From the NCBI GenBank assembly GCA_030706605.1, contig JAUZOE010000034.1:1-45332 (forward strand): a stretch of DNA of 45,332 bases. The letters run 5' to 3'. The notes under the pieces were generated by a model. That model had not been told where the DNA came from and did no database searches. It was given only the letters and a program-made list of their open reading frames with translations. Positions 18,381-27,810 of the stretch are shown one piece after another. Position 1 is the stretch's first letter. The number at the start of each line of letters is the position of its first letter. A program made the position numbers and the translations under genes. Source of the stretch: Bacteroidota bacterium. Lineage in GTDB: Bacteria; Bacteroidota; Bacteroidia; Chitinophagales; Chitinophagaceae.

Positions 18381-21026
18381 CTATTTGCTTCCGGGATATT
18401 TTTCATCTCCTTTTGCATTAAACCATAAAATTTTATTCATCAAATCATCTTCACCACTATCTTCTTCTTTAAAGGCTTTTGTAGCAGACAATTTCGCAAA
18501 ATATTTTGCTTTACCCTTTAATTGAGCAACCTGCTTGTTCATAGTATTTAAAGGAATATTATTGGCGATTACATTATATTGATAGGAATGCATGGTACTA
18601 CTAAAGCAATCAAACATTGGAAGGGCTGTAGCATCTGTAACTGTCATTGGCGGTATGCCTAAAATCTGCTCAATAGTTCTTACCATTGAAGTCTGGTTAT
18701 AATTGGTATGAATGGTTTTATTTAGCAGGGAGTAAGGGCTTATTACCTGGCAGGTTGTTCTGTAAGATGAAATATGGTCCCAGCCAGATTGCGAATCATC
18801 TTCCGTCACAAAAACAACAGTAGAGTCCCAAAACCGGCTGTGAGTTACAGTTTCAATAATTCTTCCCAAGGCAAGATCATTGTCTGCTACCATGGCATTG
18901 GGAATAGGAAAATTTTCTGAAGTACCTGCTGTGTGATCATTGGGCAACGACAGTACCATCAAATCAGGAAGATCATCGCCGGGTTGGGCTTCCATTTTTT
19001 TCCATTCTTTAATAAATATATCTGCCCGCATCTGGTCAGGAAAAACAAAATTATCACAATCAGGAAAATCAGGTGATATAACAGGTCTTATTCTTGCAAT
19101 TGTGCTTGTGTTGTAAATAGCAAGGGAGTCATGATTTATATATTTATTATAAATATCAAGCCATTTCAATTTTTTATCATAATGAGTAAGACAGGCTTCC
19201 CCATAAATACGAACTTTTTTGCCATGATCTAAAGCATTGTTCCAAATAAAGCCATCTTTATTATATACCAACGCATCTTCCTGCCTGTGAGGATAACTAC
19301 GAAACCAGGCGCGCACATTTTTTTCTATATAATCTGATACCATTGCAGCATCTGTCCATTGATGTCCTTCAGCTGATGATTTACCCGAGGCATAATAGTT
19401 ATCAAGTAATAAAAAATCATTAGCAAGTTGATGTTGGTTGGGGGTCACATTTTTACCATAAATGCAAAGATTCTTATCACCCCATCCATTCGATACATCA
19501 CCAAAAACCTGGTCGTAAGTTTTATTTTCTTTAATAATATAAATTACGTGTTTAAAAAGGGAAGGTTCTCCAATCCTTTCCGGCAAAGGCTTTGGCAATA
19601 TATTTTTGCGGGGCATTGCATTAGTCAATGCAATGCGGTAAAAGAGATTCAGCTTTTTTACTCTTTTTGTATAGCCGTTCAACATCCTTTGAGAAGGTAC
19701 GGGAATCATGCTCAATGAAGCCAGTTCTTTATGGATAGTATACGCATTAACAAATTTCCCATCCGGCTTTTTATAAACAGAATTTTCAGATAAAACCCTG
19801 GCGCCCTTTGCTTCAAGATTAGTAATAAATAATTCCTGGTTAATCATAGCAACACCTGATGGATAAGCCTCTGTTGGTATATATCCTTTTAGTTGTGTAT
19901 TACCTTTTGCATTTGTATAATCGTTACTTCCTAATTTGATTACGGCAATGGCATTATCCATTCCGTTAGCAACATATAGTGTACCTGTATTTGAATCCAG
20001 TAATAAGGCATTTGGGCTGCTACCAAAATAACGATATTCGTTAGAAAATAATCCCGTAGGTATCGAATCAACTAGTCTTTCCTTGTTTACATCTACTACG
20101 CTTACATAATCGCTGTTACTGTTGGTAATATATAAAAATTTCTGATCATTACTTTTAATAATTGCATTAGGATGAACCCCAAGCCGCAATTCATTAAGCA
20201 CTTCACCATTGGTAATATTGATAATTGATAAACTGCCATTACTGGTGGCGCCTGTAACAGGATTAGTATAAGCCCTACCCCAGGGAGTACCTGCGTTCTC
20301 TAAAAGCGTATCTGTGACTAAAGGGCCTGCCCAGTTAGTTACATAAGCTTTATTATTGATAATGCTAATTCCATAGGGAGCCACTCCTGTGGGCATAGCC
20401 CAAACCACTTTTTGATCATCAAATTTTATTTTTATCAACTGATTATTGCCATTTAATACTGTATACAGATACATCACACCATCTTCCCTATTGGCAATTA
20501 TTTGATTAGGAATTGCTTTGTCTGCAGGCTCTACTCTTTCAATATTTATTCCTGTTACTTTATTAATCTTTTTACCATCCCATTCTGCAATCATTATGGC
20601 CGACACACTTCCCCCTCCTGAAGCTCCCCAGGCAATGTAGGTTGTATTATTTTCAACAAAAGAAGTAATACCTGAATAGGTACTTACTAAACTTTTCCAG
20701 GCTTTGTCTTGAGTAAATGACCACCGGGATATTATTTGTTTTGAATTGCTGTTCACAATAGCTATCCCAAAGCGATCTTCTATGGCTATGTTTGTTTTAT
20801 CCGGAAGCACGCATAGATCTAATGCATGATTTTCTAAAGACGGATCTCCATAGGTAATTACTTTACCTGCAGATTGAATCAATCTGTTATAAGGCATTAT
20901 GGTATAACCCGCCCTTTGTTGTAAGGTGCTGTTTCCCAAATGAAAGTTTTTACTGATTCTTTTTTGAGAAAATACAATTACGGGAAAAAAAATAAGTGCG
21001 GTGAGAATGTGGGCATTTTTAATCAT
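18381..21026 (-). CDS. Secreted YncE-like beta-propeller/phosphoesterase fusion (B)
   Basis: An 881-residue paralogue of the neighbouring fusion protein with the same layout. It has a signal peptide (1-20, HILTALIFFPVIVFSQ), propeller repeats in the first half (YGISIINNKAYVTNWAG, NAIIKSNDQKFLYITNSNSD, LLLDSNTGTLYVANGMDN), then a phosphoesterase domain with IIKENKTYDQVFG near 500, NYYASGKSSAEGHQWTD near 545-560, and VTEDDSQSGWDHISSYR near 742. The residues likely to bind metal (E/N of KEN.TYD, DD and H of EDD...DH) are conserved between the two. The copies differ clearly in sequence, so the duplication is old or they were acquired separately. It lies 141 bases downstream of the TonB receptor gene, in the same direction. 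Confidence 0.85.
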   Translation of the reverse strand: MIKNAHILTALIFFPVIVFSQKRISKNFHLGNSTLQQRAGYTIMPYNRLIQSAGKVITYGDPSLENHALDLCVLPDKTNIAIEDRFGIAIVNSNSKQIISRWSFTQDKAWKSLVSTYSGITSFVENNTTYIAWGASGGGSVSAIMIAEWDGKKINKVTGINIERVEPADKAIPNQIIANREDGVMYLYTVLNGNNQLIKIKFDDQKVVWAMPTGVAPYGISIINNKAYVTNWAGPLVTDTLLENAGTPWGRAYTNPVTGATSNGSLSIINITNGEVLNELRLGVHPNAIIKSNDQKFLYITNSNSDYVSVVDVNKERLVDSIPTGLFSNEYRYFGSSPNALLLDSNTGTLYVANGMDNAIAVIKLGSNDYTNAKGNTQLKGYIPTEAYPSGVAMINQELFITNLEAKGARVLSENSVYKKPDGKFVNAYTIHKELASLSMIPVPSQRMLNGYTKRVKKLNLFYRIALTNAMPRKNILPKPLPERIGEPSLFKHVIYIIKENKTYDQVFGDVSNGWGDKNLCIYGKNVTPNQHQLANDFLLLDNYYASGKSSAEGHQWTDAAMVSDYIEKNVRAWFRSYPHRQEDALVYNKDGFIWNNALDHGKKVRIYGEACLTHYDKKLKWLDIYNKYINHDSLAIYNTSTIARIRPVISPDFPDCDNFVFPDQMRADIFIKEWKKMEAQPGDDLPDLMVLSLPNDHTAGTSENFPIPNAMVADNDLALGRIIETVTHSRFWDSTVVFVTEDDSQSGWDHISSYRTTCQVISPYSLLNKTIHTNYNQTSMVRTIEQILGIPPMTVTDATALPMFDCFSSTMHSYQYNVIANNIPLNTMNKQVAQLKGKAKYFAKLSATKAFKEEDSGEDDLMNKILWFNAKGDEKYPGSK

Positions 21027-21167
21027 AATTAATATTCTATATTTTGGGTGTTGTTCCCTGAAATGGTAATTTTTAAAAAATTACAATATTACGATGTAAC
21101 TTTTATTACCGTTTATTTTTTTATTAATCTATAGTTTGCAAATTACTCATATGATATGATTTAAATC

Positions 21168-23534
21168 TTAAAAACTAAAGCCAGTACTGATCATGAAATT
21201 ACGAGGGACTCCTGGCCATTTATTTACATTGTTATAGGCAGCTATCCAGTAAATTTTATTCGTAATGTTATTCAGGTTAAGGGCAACATTAAAATGCTTA
21301 ATTGTATAGCGGACACCTCCATTTAAAACAATATACCCGGGAAGTGTCAATCCGGGCTCCAAAGTATTTCTAACATCTGCCTGGGAATGTCCCAAAGCTA
21401 TTCCAAATCCTTTTAGTACTCCATTCATAAAAGTATATTTAATCCAGCTATTGCTTGAATTTCTTGGGGCATTTTCTACAAGCGTTCCTACCTGCGCCGC
21501 AATTTTACTTTTTATAACTTTAGCAATACTGTGTGCGTAAGAAATCGAAACACTGAGGTTGGGGAGAATGTTACCATCAACTTCAGTTTCTATTCCTCTT
21601 GATCTGTCTTCACCTTGTTGTATATAAAGATTAGGGTTTGAAATATCATTTGCATTCACTGCAACATTTTGCAGTGTTAACTGATATATTGCAAAAGAGG
21701 CAGATAAATTATTTTGAAACAAATTGGCTTTCATTCCAACTTCAAACAATTCACTGGTCACAGGTTTAAATGGGGCATTAAATAATTGTGTACTGGTGGA
21801 TGCTTCAAAGGGATCGAACCCCTTATTGTAAGTAGCATATAAACTTATATCTGGCCTAACTTTAAAAACCAATCCGATCCTGGGAAGAAATACATTTGTT
21901 GCATCTTCGTCAGTGCTGTCCTGACTATTACCACCTCCTCCTTCATAGGTTTCTTTTCTAATACCTATCAGTAATTTCCATTTGTTAAAACTAATTTGTT
22001 CCTGTAAATAAATTCCCTGTGTGTGATAAATGACGGGTTCTACATCGGTTGCATCAGATTCATAATCAGAAACCTCATAGTTATTAACTGGCCTTTTAAA
22101 ATATGTCGGGTGCTTTAAACTAAAGGTACCAACTATACCACTACCAGCACCGAACATATCCGGCCGCTCATAATACTCCTGGTCCAGGTTTACACTGCTT
22201 TTGACATAATCAAAACCTGCTAAAAACTTGTGGCTGAATTTTCCGGTATTAAAATGGAATGTAAAATAATTGGTAAGTGTATTTGTAGTAGTATGATAGT
22301 CCCAATTGGTATAATACAGATTAATAGAATCAGCAGTGATATAGCTCTGAACGCCATGTTCCAAAGCATTTTGCTGCGTAACGTAATGTAGATAACCACT
22401 GTTAAAATTGATATGATTATTAATTTTGTAAGAAAACAAAATATTAGCAGCAATATCTGTTTCATGAAGATAATCACCTGGCTGCGTAGCTATAAGACTG
22501 ATAGGTGTCGACTTCATTGAAAAATCATTTTGAAAACCCGGTTGCCCCCGGTCAAGAATGGTGTTGATGTGCGACAGAGAAAAATCAATATTCAATTGAA
22601 TTTTTTCATTTGGAATAAATGAAAGAGACGGAGCCAGTTCATAAGATTTTGAAAAGAACTGGTTTCGGAAAGAACGGGTATTATCGTATCCCGCATTGAA
22701 CCGGTACAATAAAGTTTTATTTCTATTTAGTGGACCTGTTACATCAACCTGCGCACGAAAATGATTCCACATACCTCCTGATATATTTATTTCGCTTTCA
22801 TTATTTGCCAAGGGCTTTTTTGTAACCAGGTTAATAGTACCACCAGGATCACAGTTACCATATAATACTGCAGCCGGTCCTTTCATTATTTCAACTCTTT
22901 CCATATTCACCAGCATTGCACTGGCATAAGTTGTGTTGTAGCCGCGGAGTCCGTTGATCAGCCGCGCATTCTCGGCTTTAAAACCCCTAATAGAATAGTC
23001 ATCATAACCCGAATATTGATTAACACCGGCAGCATCACCAGCCACATCTTTAAGTGTAAAATCCATTTTATCTTTTATCAATTCTTTTGTAATGGCAGAA
23101 ATGGACTGAGGTATGTCAACAGAAGCAGCTTGTGTTTTAGTGCCCATAAAAGAATAATCGCTTTTGTATGAATGTGCCAGGCGTCCCTTTACTTCTATGT
23201 CTTGTAATTGGCCTTTATTAAACAGAAGATGGATATCATCGAGAGTTAGTGCTTCCCCATTTCCAATAGTTACAGGTTGCATATAGGCCTTGGATTCAGC
23301 AGAAGTGATGATTATCGTATCCTGCAATGCAGGCAGATTCTGAAATTTAAAATCACCGCTATTATCAGTTACCGTTATTTTTTTATACCTTTTTAATTCA
23401 ACGGTTACGTAAGCCGGTCTACCATCTGGCGCTAATATTCTTCCTTTAATACTACTGGTATTTTTTTGAGAAAATCCCTCAAGGGAAAACATCAATGATG
23501 TAATGATTATTAAAAAAGATAAAAAAAATTTCAT
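21168..23534 (-). CDS. TonB-dependent outer-membrane receptor, siderophore type
   Basis: A 788-residue receptor. Residues 1-22 form a signal peptide. About 28-95 is a carboxypeptidase-regulatory-like domain (SIKGRILAPDGRPAYVTVEL), as is common in Bacteroidota. The plug follows (DYSIRGFKAENARLINGLRG, then MERVEIMKGPAAVLYGNCDPGGTIN), and the 22-strand barrel ends in FMISTGFSF with a terminal Phe. Plug and barrel look FhuA/FecA-like rather than SusC-like, and there is no SusD gene. It should import an iron-siderophore or similar small ligand, driven by TonB. Flanking MFS and phosphoesterase genes on the same strand suggest one uptake unit. The E. coli pair yncD (receptor) and yncE (propeller) is a loose precedent. 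Confidence 0.9.
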   Translation of the reverse strand: MKFFLSFLIIITSLMFSLEGFSQKNTSSIKGRILAPDGRPAYVTVELKRYKKITVTDNSGDFKFQNLPALQDTIIITSAESKAYMQPVTIGNGEALTLDDIHLLFNKGQLQDIEVKGRLAHSYKSDYSFMGTKTQAASVDIPQSISAITKELIKDKMDFTLKDVAGDAAGVNQYSGYDDYSIRGFKAENARLINGLRGYNTTYASAMLVNMERVEIMKGPAAVLYGNCDPGGTINLVTKKPLANNESEINISGGMWNHFRAQVDVTGPLNRNKTLLYRFNAGYDNTRSFRNQFFSKSYELAPSLSFIPNEKIQLNIDFSLSHINTILDRGQPGFQNDFSMKSTPISLIATQPGDYLHETDIAANILFSYKINNHINFNSGYLHYVTQQNALEHGVQSYITADSINLYYTNWDYHTTTNTLTNYFTFHFNTGKFSHKFLAGFDYVKSSVNLDQEYYERPDMFGAGSGIVGTFSLKHPTYFKRPVNNYEVSDYESDATDVEPVIYHTQGIYLQEQISFNKWKLLIGIRKETYEGGGGNSQDSTDEDATNVFLPRIGLVFKVRPDISLYATYNKGFDPFEASTSTQLFNAPFKPVTSELFEVGMKANLFQNNLSASFAIYQLTLQNVAVNANDISNPNLYIQQGEDRSRGIETEVDGNILPNLSVSISYAHSIAKVIKSKIAAQVGTLVENAPRNSSNSWIKYTFMNGVLKGFGIALGHSQADVRNTLEPGLTLPGYIVLNGGVRYTIKHFNVALNLNNITNKIYWIAAYNNVNKWPGVPRNFMISTGFSF

Positions 23535-23707
23535 TTCTGGAGTGTACTAATTTAATTTAAAGATGTATTTTAAGTCAGTCTGTTGTCAATAGTTTTTGCA
23601 AGATATGCCTCGAAAGGAAAAATACGAAACGATCAAAAAAGCTAATTTAAAGTTAACTGCAAAAAGGGTAATAATAGTGAATGAAACTTTCCAAAACAAC
23701 CATTACA

Positions 23708-24919
23708 TCAATACATTTGGTCATTAAAAGGTATAGAAACTTTTGTCTGCTTTCCTTTATTCACAAGAAAAGGATTTCGCCATGCTACGTAGGAAGCCAC
23801 TACACCCATTAAGATCAATAGAGAAAGACCTTTTGAAAGGTTTGCCTTCTCTGATATAAAGCCTATGACAGATGGCCCTGTAAGCCATCCAATCAGTCCT
23901 CCCGTAGCTACCATTGCAAATCCTTCAACAGTACTTAAGCCCGGAATATTAGCAGAAGCCTTGTATAAAACAGGAACAATACAGCAACAACCAAAACCTA
24001 TTAAAATATACCCCAGAATGGCAATGGTTACCATAGGAGCTATTACGACTACTAAAAAACCGAATGCTGCTAAGAGACTTCCAAATATCACTACATTTTT
24101 ACTCCCCAATTTACAAATCAGTAAGTCACCATTTAACCTTCCTATCGTCATAGCAAAAGAAAACCCGGCATAGCCCATACTTATTAATGCCTTGGGGGCA
24201 AATAATACTTCCTTAAAGTAAATAGCACTCCAATCGGCGACACATCCCTCTTCCATAAAACTAACCATACAAATAAAAGAGATACCTAAAATGGTTAGAG
24301 AAGGTAATTTAAATGATGATCTGGAATGAATGATATCCCGATTTGCCAGTAAGTGTTCTTTATTGAAAAAGTTGACCATAATAATAAAGAATGCTACCAT
24401 TACAATTTGCCAGCCGGAAGGTATATGCAATAGAAATAATAAAGCTGCGATTCCTGCACTTATTGCCCCTCCCAGACTATACATACCATGACAAGTACTC
24501 ATTAATAACCTGTCGTATTTTTTTTCCAGTAAATTTACAGTAGCATTGATAGAGATACTATTTAAAAAACTAATAGTGCCAAAACAATACAAGCAAGTCC
24601 AAAACATTACCCTGTTTACCGAATTAATTTGCAATATCATTATACCACTCAAAATAATATATCCTGCAAACATCCACTTGCCCACAGGTATTTTACTAAA
24701 TATTCTTGATGATATCAACATACCTGTTATAGCTCCCAAAGGTGAAAGAAGCAAGGATAGACCAAGGCCACCATCCGTAAAGCCAAGCCTGGCTTTTATG
24801 CCCGGAAGGGATGCTACCCAAATGCCAAATAAAAGGCTGGTAGAAGCATATAAAAAACCAACAGCAAAGGCTGGCTTTAGTTTAATAAAGGAAAAAAAAT
24901 TTCTGATCATGAGGAACAA
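23708..24919 (-). CDS. MFS transporter, YbjJ-like
   Basis: A 403-residue inner-membrane transporter with about 12 hydrophobic segments. The motif GIWVASLPGIKARLGFTDGGLGLSLLLSPLG near the start and SMGYAGFSFAMTIGRLNGD in the second half are typical of YbjJ/FucP-like major facilitator proteins. Substrates of this subgroup are mostly undefined. It is first in the run of four minus-strand genes leading to the TonB receptor and the two phosphoesterases, with a 173-base gap after it. It could carry the final product across the inner membrane or export a ligand such as a siderophore. The cluster's function is inferred only from position. Confidence 0.85.
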   Translation of the reverse strand: MFLMIRNFFSFIKLKPAFAVGFLYASTSLLFGIWVASLPGIKARLGFTDGGLGLSLLLSPLGAITGMLISSRIFSKIPVGKWMFAGYIILSGIMILQINSVNRVMFWTCLYCFGTISFLNSISINATVNLLEKKYDRLLMSTCHGMYSLGGAISAGIAALLFLLHIPSGWQIVMVAFFIIMVNFFNKEHLLANRDIIHSRSSFKLPSLTILGISFICMVSFMEEGCVADWSAIYFKEVLFAPKALISMGYAGFSFAMTIGRLNGDLLICKLGSKNVVIFGSLLAAFGFLVVVIAPMVTIAILGYILIGFGCCCIVPVLYKASANIPGLSTVEGFAMVATGGLIGWLTGPSVIGFISEKANLSKGLSLLILMGVVASYVAWRNPFLVNKGKQTKVSIPFNDQMY

Positions 24920-25075
24920 AAAAGAAGTTGCGAACTTACAATAAAAGTTTAGAAGAATAATATAACCTGTGGAAGATATATTTGCCTTAATTTGGCCTGA
25001 AGCAACTCCTTTTTAACTTGCAAGGGCCAAAAGGAATCTATTTTTCTTTTCTGCCTGGAATATCTTTTTGAATAT

Positions 25076-25258
25076 TTAGATTTTTTTTTGCTTCTCAGGT
25101 TTCAATCCTTCGGGGAATATCTTATATACTGGCATAGTTGATTGAGAATAGGACAAAAGACAAGGCATAGTTGAATGGAATTCCGGAGCAAGAACCCTCA
25201 TTTTATCTATAGGCGATTCAAGTACTTTTCCTTTATTGTTTTCAAATAAAAATTTCAT
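25076..25258 (-). CDS. Possible small hypothetical protein (60 aa)
   Basis: The frame starts MKFLFENNKGKVLESP and ends EGLKPEKQKKI. Codon choice looks plausible and the start is an ATG, but I recognise no family and no promoter is clear. It lies in the 538-base gap between pgi and the MFS gene. It may be a chance frame or a relic. Confidence 0.3.
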   Translation of the reverse strand: MKFLFENNKGKVLESPIDKMRVLAPEFHSTMPCLLSYSQSTMPVYKIFPEGLKPEKQKKI

Positions 25259-25298
25259 TCGAGAGTAATTAATAGTATATGTTTTAATAAAGAATCAT

Positions 25299-25322
25299 GG
25301 TCGTCTTTACTTCAAGGCGACC
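25299..25322 (-). terminator. Hairpin, possible pgi terminator
   Basis: GGTCGTC (25299-25305) pairs with GGCGACC (25316-25322) with one wobble and a 10-base loop. On the plus strand it is followed by TTCATTTTTT, and on the minus strand by a T-rich stretch. It lies about 135 bases past the pgi stop on the minus strand. It could end the pgi transcript, but its better T-tract is on the plus strand, so orientation is uncertain. Confidence 0.4.
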
Positions 25323-25391
25323 TTCATTTTTTACAGATGATTATTGTTTATTTACTAAAAAAAATATGTGATTTAAGTAAATATTAAATGT

Positions 25392-25444
25392 TTCATAAGA
25401 TACGCATATTATCTTGGGGAAACCAGAAAATCTTATCTTATGAA
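25392..25444. repeat. 10-bp perfect inverted repeat after pgi
   Basis: TTCATAAGAT (25392-25401) and ATCTTATGAA (25435-25444) are exact reverse complements separated by 33 bases, with a further ATCTT inside the loop that can also pair with AAGAT. It ends 13 bases from the pgi stop codon. There is no T-tract, so it may protect the mRNA 3' end rather than terminate transcription. Confidence 0.7.
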
Positions 25445-25457
25445 GTAAAAAAATCAA

Positions 25458-27089
25458 TTAACTATTGGCTAATTTCTTATATACATTAATCAACCCATTC
25501 GTAGAGGAATCATGTGAAGTGATTTTTTCATGATTCTGTAATTCCGGCAATATTTTTTTTGCTAATTGTTTACCCAATTCAACACCCCATTGGTCAAAAC
25601 TGTAAATATTCCAGATAACGCCTTGTACAAAAATTTTATGTTCATACATAGCGATTAGTTCGCCTAATGTAAATGGAGTTATCTTATTAACCAGGAATGA
25701 ATTGGTTGGCTTATTCCCTTCAAATTCTTTGAAAGGGATTAAATGATCAGGTACTTTTTCATCCTGTAAATCTTTCCTTGATTTTCCATTCATCAGTGCT
25801 TCTGTTTGAGCAAAGAAATTGGAGAGTAGTATTTTATGATGATCTCCCATTGGATTATGACTATGAACCGGCGCAATAAAATCGCAGGGAATCATTAAGG
25901 TTCCCTGGTGCAATAATTGGTAAAAAGCGTGTTGACCATTGGTACCTGGTTCTCCCCATACAACCGGCCCCGTTTTATAATGCACCTTTTTCCCGTTCCT
26001 GTCAACATGTTTTCCATTGCTTTCCATATTTCCCTGTTGAAAATATGCCGGAAATCTGTGTAAATACTGATCATAAGGAAGTATAGCTTCGGATTCTGCC
26101 CCGAAAAAATTAATATACCAAAGGCTTATAAGCCCCATTAACACCGGTATATTTTTTTCAAAAGATTTTTCCCTGAAATGTCGGTCAGTTTCATAGGCTC
26201 CTTTCAACAATTCTTCAAAATGGGTATATCCCACAGTCAAAGCAATAGATAAACCTATAGCGCTCCATAGGCTGTAACGACCGCCAACCCAATCCCAAAA
26301 CACAAACATATTTTCTTTATCAATCCCGAATTCTTCAACACCTTTTTCATTGGTACTTAAGGCTACAAAGTGTTTAGCTACAGCCTTCTTATCTTTAGCC
26401 GATTTCAAAAACCAATCCCGTGCAGAATGAGCATTGGTCATAGTTTCCTGCGTGGTAAATGTTTTGGAAGCTATTAAAAAAAGGGTTTCATCGGGGTTTA
26501 TTTTTTTCAGTACTTCTGCGAGATCTGTTCCATCTATATTACTGACAAAGTAAGCATGAATGTCTTTTTTCCAATAGGGTTTTAAGGCTTCTGTAACCAT
26601 AACAGGCCCCAGGTCACTGCCCCCAATACCAATATTGACAATGTATTTTATTTTTTTCCCGTTATAGCCTTTCCATTCGCCTTTATGAATTTTTTTACAA
26701 AAACTCTTCATGTGTTCTAATTCCTTTTTCACTTCGGGCATCACATCTTTGCCTTCACTATAAACCGGTTTGCCTGAAAAATTTCTTAGCGCTGTATGCA
26801 AAACAGAACGGCCTTCGGTTCCATTGATCAACTCTCCGACAAACATCGCCTTAATGGCTTTTTGCAATTCACACTCATACGCAAGTTCTATAAGCAACTG
26901 GATTGTCTTATCACTTATAATATTCTTAGAAAAATCACAAACTATTTCGGGTAAGGAAAAAGAATATTTTTTAAATCGGGAAGTATCTTCTTTAAACAAA
27001 TCTTTGAGAGGCATCTGCTTCATTTCTTTATAATGATCCTGTAGTTTTTTCCAGGATTCAGTCTTCGTTGGGTTTACTTTTGGAAACAT
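25458..27089 (-). CDS. pgi: Glucose-6-phosphate isomerase
   Basis: A 543-residue enzyme converting glucose-6-phosphate to fructose-6-phosphate in glycolysis and gluconeogenesis, in the cytoplasm. Diagnostic motifs: [19 protein letters not shown] near 150-170, [13 protein letters not shown] near 208-220, [16 protein letters not shown] near 265-280, and [19 protein letters not shown] near 375-395, holding the catalytic Glu/His region. Length is normal for the bacterial long form. It is transcribed alone on the minus strand, divergent from the BtuF-like and fbaB genes. fbaB, a later step of the same pathway, lies 1.6 kb away on the other strand. Confidence 0.97.
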   Translation of the reverse strand: MFPKVNPTKTESWKKLQDHYKEMKQMPLKDLFKEDTSRFKKYSFSLPEIVCDFSKNIISDKTIQLLIELAYECELQKAIKAMFVGELINGTEGRSVLHTALRNFSGKPVYSEGKDVMPEVKKELEHMKSFCKKIHKGEWKGYNGKKIKYIVNIGIGGSDLGPVMVTEALKPYWKKDIHAYFVSNIDGTDLAEVLKKINPDETLFLIASKTFTTQETMTNAHSARDWFLKSAKDKKAVAKHFVALSTNEKGVEEFGIDKENMFVFWDWVGGRYSLWSAIGLSIALTVGYTHFEELLKGAYETDRHFREKSFEKNIPVLMGLISLWYINFFGAESEAILPYDQYLHRFPAYFQQGNMESNGKHVDRNGKKVHYKTGPVVWGEPGTNGQHAFYQLLHQGTLMIPCDFIAPVHSHNPMGDHHKILLSNFFAQTEALMNGKSRKDLQDEKVPDHLIPFKEFEGNKPTNSFLVNKITPFTLGELIAMYEHKIFVQGVIWNIYSFDQWGVELGKQLAKKILPELQNHEKITSHDSSTNGLINVYKKLANS

Positions 27090-27369
27090 ATTCTTTCGAT
27101 ATTTAACTTTGGTTCATTTTTACGAAGTTACATGAAGGTGTTAGAATTATTAATACCTAAAGAATTTTTTTAAATTTTAAAAACTATCCGGACGATTTTC
27201 TCTCTAAGAAAAATAGAAAGTAAATAGAGTCTATGCCAATTCTTTATAAACCGTCATCAAAAAAACGTATTTTTACTATTGTCAAATAAGTAATAATACC
27301 ATTCCAATTTTGTTATAATTACTATCAATGCCGTAATTATATCTGTAGCAAAAATGGTCAATAGTGCCC

Positions 27370-27400
27370 TTTCCGGAGAACTGAGTACACCCTATCTTTG
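27370..27400 (+). promoter_or_regulatory. Promoter-like pair (TTTC-N19-TATCTTTG) for a candidate small RNA
   Basis: TATCTTTG (27393-27400) matches the -7 consensus exactly. TTTC at 27370-27373 is one base off the -33 TTTG box with the ideal 19-base gap. Predicted transcription start is about 27405-27407, exactly where an 18-bp helix begins. Confidence 0.5.
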
Positions 27401-27404
27401 CTCC

Positions 27405-27526
27405 AGAAGTTGGTTGATGTTGTGGCATTAATCAAAAACTATCCAAATATCCATTCGAAAAGCAGAATCTATCCAAGTTCCTTAAAAAATCGAAAAAATC
27501 CAATATCAGTCAACTTCTATTTTTTC
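27405..27526 (+). ncRNA. Candidate small RNA with an 18-bp closing helix
   Basis: Bases 27405-27422 pair without a break with 27501-27518: AGAAGTTG with CAACTTCT, then GTTGATGTTG with CAATATCAGT, including three G-U pairs. The helix encloses about 78 largely unstructured bases carrying two CTATCC motifs. Directly after the helix comes ATTTTTTCTTTT. A promoter-like pair predicts transcription starting at the helix's first base. Together this resembles a short independently transcribed RNA of about 115-125 bases. It matches no RNA family I can name. A MITE-like inverted repeat would also show such arms. Confidence 0.4.
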
Positions 27527-27637
27527 TTTTCCAATATCATCTCTTTGCGAAAAGTAAAGAGGAAAACATAAAACCGGGTTTATTTTGAAAAAGAATTCCA
27601 ATATCGTTTCAAAGTAAATTATAAGATATTTATTCTT

Positions 27638-27755
27638 ATGAAAACCAACCAAGATCACTAGAAAAACCAAAGCCTTATCAACCCTAACTGAAACCAGAAA
27701 TTTATTTACTGGAAAAGGTCCCAAAGAATCTGCTAAAAAGCAGACAAAAAATTAA
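27638..27755 (+). pseudogene. Tiny basic-protein ORF with a frameshift after its start
   Basis: The frame 27651-27755 reads KITRKTKALSTLTETRNLFT and then GKGPKESAKKQTKN before the stop. It looks coding (basic, Thr/Lys-rich, with a strong terminator 2 bases after the stop), but it has no in-frame start. An ATG at 27638 (ATG AAA ACC AAC) lies one base out of frame. Removing one base from the CC-AA run would give a 38-residue protein starting MKTN. It may be a genuine small gene with a mutation or read error, or a relic. The family is not recognised. Confidence 0.35.
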
Positions 27756-27757
27756 CT

Positions 27758-27788
27758 TCTGCAATCATTGTGATTGCAGATTTTTTTT
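27758..27788 (+). terminator. Strong Rho-independent terminator before the BtuF-like gene
   Basis: TCTGCAATCA (27758-27767) and TGATTGCAGA (27771-27780) form a perfect 10-bp stem with a 3-base loop, followed by eight T. It ends 22 bases before the next ATG, so it closes a short upstream transcript (small RNA or tiny ORF) or acts as a leader attenuator. Confidence 0.85.
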
Positions 27789-27810
27789 GTCTATACCTTG
27801 CAGTTTAGTT

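Noticed and set aside
15482-24919. SusC/SusD-type polysaccharide utilisation locus
   Set aside because: The receptor is FhuA-like, no SusD gene is present and the neighbours are phosphoesterases, not glycosidases.
27506-27724. 72-residue minus-strand hydrophobic frame
   Set aside because: Its hydrophobicity comes from A-rich plus-strand sequence. It overlaps the candidate RNA and the small basic frame, and has no recognisable motif.
27787-27810. TTG start for the BtuF-like protein
   Set aside because: The TTG is part of the terminator T-tract, and an ATG pair follows at 27811-27816 just before the conserved fold.
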